Part shown: positions 7,743 through 14,672 of the stretch, in pieces
Numbering within the stretch: position 1 is the stretch's first letter
Layout of the letters: every line of letters begins with the position of its first letter
Origin: CAUPWF01 sp964369775
GTDB lineage: Bacteria > Bacillota > Clostridia > Lachnospirales > Lachnospiraceae
Direction of reading: 5' to 3'
Length of the DNA stretch: 20,349 nt
Assembly (NCBI GenBank): GCA_964369775.1
Contig: CAYJHQ010000040.1
Coordinates: forward strand, 1-20,349
Position numbers and translations under genes: made by a program
The notes under the pieces: model-generated
Database searches by the model: none
Told to the model about the DNA's origin: nothing
Seen by the model: only the letters and a program-made list of their open reading frames with translations

Positions 7743-8405
7743 ATGTTACAAGTATTTGATATTATTGGTCCTATTATGATAGGACCTTCCAGTTCCCATA
7801 CAGCTGGAGCAGTGCGAATAGGGAAGTATGCATATGGAATTTTAGGTGAAGAACCTGTAAAAGCAACCATAAAATTAAGCGGATCATTTGCAAAGACATA
7901 TAAGGGTCATGGTACGGATCGAGCGATAATAGCAGGTATTTTAAATATGAATACAGATGATGAAAGAATTCCAAGCAGCATGATACTTGCAAAAGAACTT
8001 GGATTAGACTTTTCATTTATCGAAGAAGAAATCGACGATACACATCCCAATACAGCTCAAGTCTATTTAGAAGATGCCAAAGGAAGAGCAGTTACAGTAC
8101 AAGGCTCATCAATCGGCGGGGGAAATATTATTATCAATAAGATAAATGAGACAGTTGTAGCCATCAGTGGAAAAGCGGATACTTTAATTATTACTCATGA
8201 AGATGTTCCAGGAGTAATAGCAGATATTGCAAGAGTAACATCTGAATATGATGCAAATATACACGGAGTATCTTTATGCAGAAATTATAAAGGTGGTCAA
8301 TCGGTAATAACTGTTGAACTTGATGGAGACACACCAGTGGAAATCAATGATGTAATCTCAAAATTACCTCGCGTGATATCATCAACAATAATAAAGGCAA
8401 TTTAA
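7743..8405 (+). CDS. sdaAB: L-serine dehydratase, beta subunit (iron-sulfur type)
   Basis: This 220-residue protein is the beta subunit of the two-subunit iron-sulfur L-serine dehydratase, which converts L-serine to pyruvate and ammonia. The N-terminal GPIMIGPSSSHTAGAVRIG is the family signature, followed by SGSFAKTYKGHGTDRA. The C-terminal part (about 148-220) is an ACT domain, seen in LIITHEDVPGVIADIARV and the following alpha-beta repeat, which could bind serine or another amino acid. AAAGGGG lies 12 bases before ATG 7743, a rather long spacing. The gap from lpd is 35 bases with no terminator, so it is read as part of the riboswitch operon. Confidence 0.95.
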   Translation: MLQVFDIIGPIMIGPSSSHTAGAVRIGKYAYGILGEEPVKATIKLSGSFAKTYKGHGTDRAIIAGILNMNTDDERIPSSMILAKELGLDFSFIEEEIDDTHPNTAQVYLEDAKGRAVTVQGSSIGGGNIIINKINETVVAISGKADTLIITHEDVPGVIADIARVTSEYDANIHGVSLCRNYKGGQSVITVELDGDTPVEINDVISKLPRVISSTIIKAI

Positions 8406-8421
8406 AAAATGGAGGTTAGAG

Positions 8422-9303
8422 ATGAAGTACACATCTATCGATGAGTTAGTATTACAAGCAGAAGAAAAAGGATGTTCGCTAGGCCAATTAGTTTTACAAA
8501 CCCAAAGTGAACTTGCAGAGATAACGGAAGAAGAGATGTTTTTGAAAATGAAATATTCTGTTGATGTTATGCGTAAATCAGCAGAAGAAGGATTGAGTAG
8601 AGACAAGCGCTCAGTCAGTGGTTTGACTGGTGGAGACGCGTATAAAATGAATCAAAAGGTGACTTTAGGCGAAAATATTTCAGGTAAGGTTTTAGGTGAT
8701 GCATTGACAAAAGCATTAGCAATTTCTCAAACTAATGCTTGCATGGGAAAAATCGTAGCGGCTCCGACAGCAGGAAGTTGCGGAATTTTGCCAGCGGCAC
8801 TGCTAAGTGTTGCTGAGAATAAAAAACTTACAAATGATGAAGTGGTTATGGCAACATTTGCAGCATCTGGAATAGGGTTGGTAATTGCTACAAAGGCAAC
8901 TGTATCTGGTGCAGAAGGTGGATGTCAAGCAGAATGCGGAGCAGCATCTGCTATGGCAGCAGCAGCTTTAGTAGAGATGTGTGGAGGAACACCTAGGCAG
9001 GCTTCTCATGCATGCGCAATTGCGCTTAAAAACATATTAGGCTTAGTATGTGATCCAGTTGCAGGACTTGTAGAGATACCTTGTATTAAGCGAAATGCTA
9101 TGGGCGTTGCAAATGCTATTGTAGGAGCAGAACTTGCATTAGCGGGAATAGAAAGTGCAATTCCAGCTGATGAAGTGATATATGCAATGAAAAAAATAGG
9201 GGACTCCATGTCATCAACTTTAAAGGAAACTGCAGAAGGTGGATTGGCTGCGACACCTACAGGAAAGAAACTATGTGAGCAAGTATTTGGAGCAGGAAAA
9301 TAA
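8422..9303 (+). CDS. sdaAA: L-serine dehydratase, alpha (catalytic, [4Fe-4S]) subunit
   Basis: This 293-residue catalytic subunit contains SGLTGGDAYK (about 66-75) and AAPTAGSCGILPA (about 113-125). C168, C210 and C221 have the spacing (42 and 11 residues) that I recall for the three cluster-ligating cysteines of characterised iron-sulfur serine dehydratases, leaving one iron free to bind substrate. Such clusters are oxygen-labile, fitting an anaerobe. The RBS TGGAGG precedes ATG 8422, 16 bases after sdaAB. Together with the gcv genes and a serine hydroxymethyltransferase elsewhere, it would connect glycine and serine to pyruvate. Confidence 0.96.
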   Translation: MKYTSIDELVLQAEEKGCSLGQLVLQTQSELAEITEEEMFLKMKYSVDVMRKSAEEGLSRDKRSVSGLTGGDAYKMNQKVTLGENISGKVLGDALTKALAISQTNACMGKIVAAPTAGSCGILPAALLSVAENKKLTNDEVVMATFAASGIGLVIATKATVSGAEGGCQAECGAASAMAAAALVEMCGGTPRQASHACAIALKNILGLVCDPVAGLVEIPCIKRNAMGVANAIVGAELALAGIESAIPADEVIYAMKKIGDSMSSTLKETAEGGLAATPTGKKLCEQVFGAGK

Positions 9304-9867
9304 TTGAAAAACGAATTGAGAAAAATAGTAAAACACAGAATAGGTTTGTTAGACGAGAGTTACTGCAGAGAATCGAATAAAAAAATATATGAAAATGTGA
9401 TACACTTACCAGAATATAAAGCCGCTAATCTCATCTTTTGCTTTGTAGGAACAAAAGATGAGATTGATACAAGGGATATTATTACCCATGCTTTAAATAG
9501 TGGTAAGTGTATTGCTGTTCCTAAATGTATAAAAAGAGGAATCATGGAAGCGTATTTAATTCAGTCAATTCAAGAGTTAAAAGCAGGATTTCAAGGGATA
9601 TTAGAGCCGGATACCACTTTCGCAGAGCGAATAGAGGCAAAGAGTATAGATTTGGCCATAATTCCTTGCCTATCAGCAAATACAAAAGGTCAAAGAATAG
9701 GATATGGTGGTGGTTTTTACGACCGGTATTTAGAACAGACAAAAGCATATCGAGTGGTGCTTTGCAGACAAAAATTAATATACGAAGACATTCCAACCGA
9801 AGAACATGACCAAAAAATGGATGCGATTATTTCAGAAGACAAAGTAACTAGAATCAATTACTTTTAG
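9304..9867 (+). CDS. 5-formyltetrahydrofolate cyclo-ligase
   Basis: This 187-residue protein matches the family that converts 5-formyl-THF to 5,10-methenyl-THF with ATP. The signature RIGYGGGFYDRYL (131-143) is clear, as are basic N-terminal residues and the GTKDEIDTRDII segment. The usual PGxAFD block before the signature reads PCLSANTKGQ here, a noticeable divergence. The start is TTG 9304, immediately after the sdaAA stop, with GGAGCAGGAA just upstream. No ATG is available near the N-terminus, so translational coupling is likely. 5-Formyl-THF is a side product of serine hydroxymethyltransferase and inhibits folate enzymes. Its removal makes sense beside glycine cleavage and serine metabolism. 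Confidence 0.87.
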   Translation: MKNELRKIVKHRIGLLDESYCRESNKKIYENVIHLPEYKAANLIFCFVGTKDEIDTRDIITHALNSGKCIAVPKCIKRGIMEAYLIQSIQELKAGFQGILEPDTTFAERIEAKSIDLAIIPCLSANTKGQRIGYGGGFYDRYLEQTKAYRVVLCRQKLIYEDIPTEEHDQKMDAIISEDKVTRINYF

Positions 9868-9890
9868 AAGAAGAAGTGAGGGAGATTCAG

Positions 9891-10964
9891 ATGAATAGGT
9901 TTGAACAATTATTGCAGAAAATGCAGGAAAATAATATAGAGGCATTTTATATCACAAAGGAAGCAAATGTAAAATATGTAACAGGCTATCCAGATGAACT
10001 TGCCTATGCTTTTATTTGCCAAAATAAAAAATATGTGATTACAGACACTAGATTTATAGAAGAGGCAGAAAAATCATGTGTAGGATTTACAGTAATTAAC
10101 TGGCACGAATTTGATAGAAATATTCCAAAGGCGATTGCAAGCCTATGTAAAAAACATAACTTGAAATCAATAGGATTTGAGAAAAATTTTACTACTTATG
10201 ATAAATACATTGAGTTAAAGGAATTGTTAACCCAAGAAGAAATTGATTTAGTACCAACATCTGATATTGTAGAATCACTTCGTTATATAAAAACAGAAGA
10301 AGAGGTTGGTAATATCAGAAAAGCTTGTGAGATAGCTGATAAAGCATTATATGATTTAATACCCTTTATTAAAGTAGGTGTTACTGAAAGAGAATTGTGT
10401 GCAAGGTTAGAGTTTTCGATGAAAATGCATGGAGCGCATGATCTTGGGTTTGAGACAATTCTAATATCAGGGGCAAAGACATCCATGCTTCATGGAAAGC
10501 CGAGTGAAAAATTAATCGAGGAGGGAGATTTTGTACTAGTAGATTTTGGTGCGATGTACAATGGATATATATCTGATATGACTAGAACATTTATAGTTGG
10601 AGAACCCACAGAAAAACAGATAGAAGTCTATAATATAGTAAAAGAAGCTCAAAATTTAGGGGTAGAACATATGGGACCCATGGTGCATGCAACCCTGCCA
10701 GATAGCAAGATTCGAGAAATGCTAGGTGGGTACATGGAATACTACTATGCTGGGATTGGGCATGGGGTAGGTTTGGATCTACACGAAGAACCCTTCTTGG
10801 GGAATTACGGAAGTAAAATAATGGAAGAAGGATGTGTCATAACAATGGAACCAGGCATCTATATACCTGGTTGGGGTGGTGTTAGAATAGAGGATACCAT
10901 TCTTATTACAAAAGATGGGGTGGAGTGCCTCACGCACTTCCCGAAAGAGTTGATGAAATTATAA
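9891..10964 (+). CDS. M24-family Xaa-Pro aminopeptidase
   Basis: This 357-residue protein has an N-terminal creatinase-like domain (about 1-130) and a C-terminal pita-bread metallopeptidase domain. The five metal ligands are all recognisable: D218 and D229 (VDFG...ISDMTRTF), H291 (GIGHGVG), E320 (TMEPGIY) and E334 (VRIEDT). The accessory histidines H201 (LHGKPS) and H298 (LHEEP) are present, so the site looks intact. It would release N-terminal residues preceding proline from peptides in the cytoplasm. GAGGGAG precedes ATG 9891 by 6 bases; a GTG at 9876 lies upstream of that RBS and is rejected. It is the last gene of the long + strand run, 23 bases after the cyclo-ligase. Only 10 bases separate its stop from the convergent esterase. 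Confidence 0.92.
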   Translation: MNRFEQLLQKMQENNIEAFYITKEANVKYVTGYPDELAYAFICQNKKYVITDTRFIEEAEKSCVGFTVINWHEFDRNIPKAIASLCKKHNLKSIGFEKNFTTYDKYIELKELLTQEEIDLVPTSDIVESLRYIKTEEEVGNIRKACEIADKALYDLIPFIKVGVTERELCARLEFSMKMHGAHDLGFETILISGAKTSMLHGKPSEKLIEEGDFVLVDFGAMYNGYISDMTRTFIVGEPTEKQIEVYNIVKEAQNLGVEHMGPMVHATLPDSKIREMLGGYMEYYYAGIGHGVGLDLHEEPFLGNYGSKIMEEGCVITMEPGIYIPGWGGVRIEDTILITKDGVECLTHFPKELMKL

Positions 10965-10974
10965 TTTTATATGC

Positions 10975-11817
10975 TCAAGCATTCTTTCCTAAATTATGCA
11001 ACCATCGAGTACACAGCTGAAACCAAACCTGGCAATCAGGGTTTATTAAATGGGGTTCGTCAGGTTTTGCAACAAGTTCAGAAGCAAGTGAAAGCCCATG
11101 AACTCCATGAGGAAAGATATGTAATTCTAAAGAAATTTTATGCCTTTTCATTGCAGTAGCAAGAAGCAGGCTATTTTCTACAGGTACGACATCATCATCA
11201 TCTGTATGCCACATAAATGTAGGGGGCATATGATGAGTAACATTTTTCTCTATTGAGAGGAAGTCATAATAGGTTGAATCTTGATTTGCAAGGTTGATAA
11301 ATGAATCTTTATGCGCGTGTTCACCAATAGTAATTACAGGGTACGAGAGAACTAATCCATTCGGTTTATAATCTGCTCGTTTAAGATTAGTCTGTTCTTC
11401 TAAGAAATCGGTATGCCATAAAGAACCTAGGCTTGCAGCAAGATGACCGCCTGCAGAGAACCCCATGACTATAATCTGATTCACATCAATATTCCACTTG
11501 TGTTCATTTTGACGAATGATTGAAATACTTGTGGCTAACTCGCATAAAGCTGTAGGGAATGTAGCAGGAACTGTGCTATAGTTTAAGATAAAAGCATTAA
11601 ACCCCTCACCTACTAACTTGAGGGCTACCGCCTCAGCTTCTCGGTCAGAAGTGAAGCTATATCCGCCACCAGGACAGATTACAATAGTTTTCCGTTTCCG
11701 ATTCGATTCTATTTTTGTAGAATTAGAAGGGACATAAGCAAATAATTTAGGACAATCCTCCCCAGGTGCACCTACGCAATTATTATTAATGTTGACTTCG
11801 AGTACTTCAAATATCAT
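10975..11817 (-). CDS. Alpha/beta-hydrolase esterase, possibly acetyl-xylan-esterase-like
   Basis: This 280-residue alpha/beta hydrolase has an oxyanion-hole segment CPGGGYSF (48-55) and the nucleophile elbow GFSAGGH with S121. The acid is probably D206-D209 in HTDDDDVVPVENS, and H240 lies in HGVHGLSLA. This pattern resembles BD-FAE/hormone-sensitive-lipase-like carbohydrate or acetyl-xylan esterases, but the substrate is not determinable. No signal peptide is seen, so it is probably cytoplasmic. ATG (complement of 11815-11817) is preceded by GGGGAGG at 9 bases; an upstream GTG at 11835 overlaps that RBS and is rejected. It is transcribed toward the peptidase gene, with no hairpin terminator in the 10-base convergent gap, and diverges from the XRE regulator. 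Confidence 0.85.
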   Translation of the reverse strand: MIFEVLEVNINNNCVGAPGEDCPKLFAYVPSNSTKIESNRKRKTIVICPGGGYSFTSDREAEAVALKLVGEGFNAFILNYSTVPATFPTALCELATSISIIRQNEHKWNIDVNQIIVMGFSAGGHLAASLGSLWHTDFLEEQTNLKRADYKPNGLVLSYPVITIGEHAHKDSFINLANQDSTYYDFLSIEKNVTHHMPPTFMWHTDDDDVVPVENSLLLATAMKRHKISLELHIFPHGVHGLSLASELVAKPDEPHLINPDCQVWFQLCTRWLHNLGKNA

Positions 11818-11882
11818 TATTTCATTCCTCCCCACTATTAAGAGTATAGTTAAGCATTTTTGTGTTGAACTTACTGCTATAA

Positions 11883-11912
11883 ATTATATCACTCCCTAAC
11901 ATTGATTGTAAA
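11883..11912 (-). promoter_or_regulatory. Promoter of the esterase gene
   Basis: On the minus strand TTTACA (11907-11912) and TATAAT (11883-11888) have an 18-bp spacer, and TGA directly before the -10 makes it an extended -10. The -35 lies in the loop of the 11899-11921 inverted repeat. Confidence 0.6.
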
Positions 11913-11921
11913 TATCAATGT
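11899..11921. repeat. Inverted repeat over the esterase promoter -35 (operator candidate)
   Basis: ACATTGAT (11899-11906) and ATCAATGT (11914-11921) are perfect 8-bp arms separated by 7 bases. The -35 box of the esterase promoter lies between the arms, so a bound protein would occlude it. The regulatory role is inferred. Confidence 0.5.
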
Positions 11922-11941
11922 AAATCCTGATTTGAATTGTG

Positions 11942-11979
11942 TTTAGTTTGAAACTAAATGACAAATATATTTGACATTT
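11942..11979. promoter_or_regulatory. Two adjoining palindromes upstream of and over the XRE promoter
   Basis: Palindrome 1 is TTTAGTTT-G-AAACTAAA (11942-11958), a perfect 8+1+8. Palindrome 2 spans 11956-11979: a 12-bp perfect core CAAATATATTTG flanked by AAATG and CATTT arms, with a single mismatched pair between core and arms. Palindrome 2 covers the -35 box of the XRE gene. They are candidate autoregulatory operators for the small XRE repressor directly downstream; binding is inferred. Confidence 0.5.
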
Positions 11980-11999
11980 AGACAAAAATATGATACTTT
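11971..11999 (+). promoter_or_regulatory. Promoter of the XRE regulator / membrane protein pair
   Basis: A consensus TTGACA (11971-11976), 17-bp spacer and TACTTT (11994-11999) with an extended -10 TG at 11991-11992. The GTG start follows at 12033. Confidence 0.72.
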
Positions 12000-12032
12000 T
12001 TAATTAAGGATAGAGAATGGGAGGGCAATCTT

Positions 12033-12230
12033 GTGGAGAGAAATTTGAGATTGAAAGCTGCAAGAGCAGCACTTGATTTAACACAAAATGATCTTGCAAA
12101 AAAGGTCGAGGTGACGAGGCAGACAATTAATGCAATAGAAAGTGGATCCTATAATCCTACAATTAACCTTTGTATTGCAATATGTAAGGCTGTGAATAAA
12201 ACTTTGGATGAAATATTTTGGGAGGGATAA
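12033..12230 (+). CDS. Small XRE-family transcriptional regulator
   Basis: This 65-residue protein is essentially a single helix-turn-helix domain of the Cro/CI (XRE) type. LTQNDLAKKVEVTRQTINAIESG (about 15-37) gives the two DNA-contact helices, followed by the family's PTINLCIAICKAVNKTLDEIFW tail. The start is GTG 12033, 7 bases after GGGAGGG (12019-12025). One-domain regulators of this size are commonly paired with a small membrane protein in Firmicutes, and that arrangement holds here: the next gene starts 2 bases after this stop. Palindromes over its own promoter suggest autorepression. The ligand or signal is unknown; it may also control the divergent esterase. Confidence 0.9.
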   Translation: MERNLRLKAARAALDLTQNDLAKKVEVTRQTINAIESGSYNPTINLCIAICKAVNKTLDEIFWEG

Positions 12231-12232
12231 GT

Positions 12233-12664
12233 ATGTATAATAAGTATTTTGATGAAAGACAAATTTTGATGCGTTATAAATCAGGGATGCAAGCTTATTT
12301 TTTTTGCATAGTATTAGTAGGTGCTAATGCTATTGCTGCGGTATCTGGATACACGTATGCAAATCCAGGGTTACAAGCTATTCTTATCATAATGTTAAGT
12401 AGCATATTTTTTCAAGTTATGTGTACAGTTAAAGGAGCGTATATAGGAAAAGATGTAAAGAAGCCAATGACAGTAATTGCGCCTTCTGTGATTGCAGGGG
12501 CAGTGTTCTTATATTTTGCAATCTCTAGGATTATAAAACATGGAGAAATTTATCTGGTGATGGATGGGGAATTAGCTCCAGGAGTTGTAGTGTTAGCGTT
12601 TGGCATTAGTGAGGGGTTAATTGGAGTTACAAATTTAATTATGCATTTTAAGAATAAAAGATAG
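12233..12664 (+). CDS. Four-helix membrane protein of unknown function, partner of the XRE regulator
   Basis: This 143-residue protein is hydrophobic with four likely transmembrane helices at about 20-41, 47-69, 82-100 and 113-138. A charged N-terminus (YNKYFDERQ) and a basic tail (HFKNKR) probably face the cytoplasm. No catalytic motif is seen. ATG 12233 is chosen because GGGAGG (12220-12225, inside the end of the XRE gene) lies about 7 bases upstream; an in-frame TTG at 12218 overlaps that RBS. The two-base spacing indicates co-expression with the regulator. It resembles the small DUF-type integral membrane proteins that accompany XRE regulators, but I do not recognise a named family. Confidence 0.75.
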   Translation: MYNKYFDERQILMRYKSGMQAYFFCIVLVGANAIAAVSGYTYANPGLQAILIIMLSSIFFQVMCTVKGAYIGKDVKKPMTVIAPSVIAGAVFLYFAISRIIKHGEIYLVMDGELAPGVVVLAFGISEGLIGVTNLIMHFKNKR

Positions 12665-12678
12665 CACTTAGAGGTGGT

Positions 12679-12699
12679 AAATAAGTAGAATACTTATTT
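12679..12699. repeat. 9-bp inverted repeat before the pentapeptide gene
   Basis: AAATAAGTA (12679-12687) and TACTTATTT (12691-12699) pair perfectly around GAA. No T run follows, so it is a poor terminator. It lies 20 bases upstream of the next start and could be an operator or a weak leader hairpin. Confidence 0.4.
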
Positions 12700-12719
12700 C
12701 TTGGTGAGGAGCGAATGTG

Positions 12720-13382
12720 ATGAAAGTATATAACGAGAGTGAGTTAAGAAATTTTAAAAACTATAGAGTAAATATGAATTTCACAGGGGCAGATTTTACA
12801 GGGTTTCACCTACAAGGACTTAAGTTTGATAATTGTGTTTTTAACGAAGTTGATTTAACGAAAGCAGATTTAAGTCATACTTGGTTTGAAGGGTGTGTTT
12901 TTTGTAGGAGTAAAATGATTTATACGAATCTAGAAGCAGCTAATTTAAGATATTGTGATTTGAGCAATGCTGATATTTCAGGAGCGAATTTACATCTTGC
13001 CCTCTTAGAGTATGCAATACTAGACAATATTAAATCGGATGAAACAACGAAGTTTTTTCGTCTATACTGCCCAGAGGAAGGACCGTTTATAGCTTATAAA
13101 AAATGTTTCAATGATTTAATTGTACAGTTATTAGTTGCAAAAGATGCGCTTCGAACATCAGCAACTGGACCTACTTGTCGTTGTTCGAAAGCAAAAGTTT
13201 TAAGTATTAAAAGCGTGGATGGTAGAAATACATATTCAGAGGCTATATCTCTCGTAGATGAAAATTTTATCTATCGAGTGGGGGAGTGGGTTGAGGTAAA
13301 AGACTTTAACCCAGATAGATGGATAGATTCGACAAAAGGTATTCATATCTGGATGACGAGGGAAGAAGCAATTCGCTATTAA
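12720..13382 (+). CDS. Pentapeptide-repeat protein with C-terminal DUF5758-like domain
   Basis: This 220-residue protein has two parts. Residues about 18-103 hold pentapeptide repeats of the A(D/N)LXX type (for example GADFTG, DLTKADLSH, TNLEAANLR, DLSNADISGANL), which fold as a right-handed quadrilateral beta helix. Residues about 113-220 form a separate domain ending in KGIHIWMTREEAIRY, matching the domain I recall as DUF5758. No signal peptide or transmembrane segment is seen. Some pentapeptide proteins mimic DNA and protect gyrase, but the run here is short and interrupted, so that role is not supported. The start is ATG 12720, 9 bases after GAGGA; an adjacent GTG at 12717 is possible. 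Confidence 0.82.
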   Translation: MKVYNESELRNFKNYRVNMNFTGADFTGFHLQGLKFDNCVFNEVDLTKADLSHTWFEGCVFCRSKMIYTNLEAANLRYCDLSNADISGANLHLALLEYAILDNIKSDETTKFFRLYCPEEGPFIAYKKCFNDLIVQLLVAKDALRTSATGPTCRCSKAKVLSIKSVDGRNTYSEAISLVDENFIYRVGEWVEVKDFNPDRWIDSTKGIHIWMTREEAIRY

Positions 13383-13427
13383 AAAGATAAAATAGAGCAA
13401 TAATTGGGACGAATTGTACAAGAAATA

Positions 13428-13458
13428 TTGGTAAAAATAAAGTATGATGTGCTAATAT
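13428..13458 (+). promoter_or_regulatory. Possible promoter for the MFS-ribokinase pair
   Basis: The -10 box TAATAT (13453-13458) has an extended TG (13450-13451). The best -35 is TTGGTA (13428-13433) with a long 19-bp spacer. It would initiate downstream of the in-frame TTG at 13404, in keeping with the ATG start at 13491. Confidence 0.4.
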
Positions 13459-13490
13459 TAAGAAAGCGTATAAAAGGAGATAAAAAGAAA

Positions 13491-14660
13491 ATGATGGGGT
13501 TATTATTAGCACTTATTTATTTGGCATTTATTAGTTTGGGGTTACCAGATGCCGTACTAGGGTCAGCGTGGCCTGTTGTGAGCAAGGAATTAGATGTATC
13601 AGTAGCATCTATGGGAGTAATATCAATTATTATCGCAGCAGGAACAATTGTTTCTAGCCTTCAATGTGATCGAATGATTAATAAAATAGGAGTACATAAG
13701 ATTACAGCAATCAGCGTTGCAGTTACCGCTGTTTCAATGTTAGGGTTTGCCGTAAGTCCATCATACTTGTTGCTATGTATCTGCGCTGTGCCGTATGGGC
13801 TTGGTGCAGGTGGTGTAGATGCTGCATTGAATAATTATGTAGCAGTCAATTATGAGAGTAGACATATGAGTTGGTTACATTGCATGTGGGGAGTAGGAGC
13901 AACTGCAGGACCATATATTATGGGGATGGCACTTTCTATGCAACATTCTTACAATACAGCTTATGTGGTTTTGTTTGGGATTCAAGCAGTCCTTTCAGTG
14001 ATACTATTCGCGAGCAAACCGATTTGGAAGCTAAACGATGATGCTAAAGGTATGGAGCATGAGAAGGAAAAAAGAACACTTAGTCTAAAAGAAATTTTTT
14101 CTATTCCCGGTGTAAAGCAAATTGCAATGGCATTCTTTTGCTTTTGCGCATTAGAATCGACAACAGGAATGTGGGCGACTAGTTATCTAGTTTACGAAAA
14201 AGGTATTGACCCAGAAATAGCAGCAGGATTTGGGGCTTTGTTTTATCTAGGAATTACAATTGGTAGAGGTATCAGTGGATTTATCACTATTAAATTTAAT
14301 GATACACAGATGATTCGCGGTGGAGCGGCAATTATGGCAATTGGAGTATGTGTATTACTGTTACCATTGGGAAACACAGTTGCACTTATAGGAATTATGT
14401 TAATAGGCCTTGGTTCTGCTCCGGTTTATCCATGTATTATCCATTCAACCCCGTACAACTTTGGTGTGGAAAATTCTCAAGCAATAACTGGTGTTCAAAT
14501 GGCTTCAGCTTATACGGGGATATTAGTATTGCCAGCGATTTTTGGTGTGATAGGAAAGAGCATAAGTTTCGCGATATACCCAATTTACATAGGAATGATT
14601 TTAATTGGCATGATAACGATGTATGAGCTGATGCTAAGAATGGTGAAACGAGGAAAGTAA
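13491..14660 (+). CDS. Major facilitator superfamily permease
   Basis: This 389-residue protein has about twelve hydrophobic segments in two bundles, split by a charged central loop (about residues 178-200). The N-terminal LLALIYLAFISLGLPDAVLGSAWP and the GLGAGGVDAALNNYV segment resemble the fucose-permease-like branch of MFS transporters. The start is ATG 13491, 11 bases after AAAAGGAG; an in-frame TTG at 13404 would add a charged 29-residue extension without an RBS and is rejected. It lies 12 bases upstream of the ribokinase gene, so the pair probably takes up and phosphorylates one sugar. The actual substrate is not shown by sequence. Confidence 0.87.
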   Translation: MMGLLLALIYLAFISLGLPDAVLGSAWPVVSKELDVSVASMGVISIIIAAGTIVSSLQCDRMINKIGVHKITAISVAVTAVSMLGFAVSPSYLLLCICAVPYGLGAGGVDAALNNYVAVNYESRHMSWLHCMWGVGATAGPYIMGMALSMQHSYNTAYVVLFGIQAVLSVILFASKPIWKLNDDAKGMEHEKEKRTLSLKEIFSIPGVKQIAMAFFCFCALESTTGMWATSYLVYEKGIDPEIAAGFGALFYLGITIGRGISGFITIKFNDTQMIRGGAAIMAIGVCVLLLPLGNTVALIGIMLIGLGSAPVYPCIIHSTPYNFGVENSQAITGVQMASAYTGILVLPAIFGVIGKSISFAIYPIYIGMILIGMITMYELMLRMVKRGK

Positions 14661-14672
14661 GGAGACCAACTT

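Noticed and set aside
7715..7743. TATAAT at 7738-7743 as an internal or leaderless promoter before sdaAB
   Set aside because: The -10 overlaps the sdaAB start codon, the best -35 (TTTAGT) is poor, and leaderless expression is unlikely beside an upstream AAAGGGG.
9525..9809. Alternative-frame reading frames inside the cyclo-ligase gene, both strands
   Set aside because: They overlap a gene with a clear family signature and have no RBS or recognisable protein.
10971..11159. Short + strand reading frame after the peptidase gene
   Set aside because: It is antisense to the C-terminus of the esterase, which has an intact catalytic triad; no RBS.
12679..12699. Hairpin as an intrinsic terminator of the membrane protein gene
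   Set aside because: The stem is all but two base pairs A-T and no T run follows.
12720..13382. Qnr-like gyrase-protecting quinolone-resistance protein
   Set aside because: The repeat run is short and interrupted and half of the protein is a different domain; no Qnr features beyond the generic repeats.
13404..13490. TTG start extending the MFS permease by 29 residues
   Set aside because: The extension is charged, precedes the good AAAAGGAG, and would lie upstream of the candidate promoter's start site.
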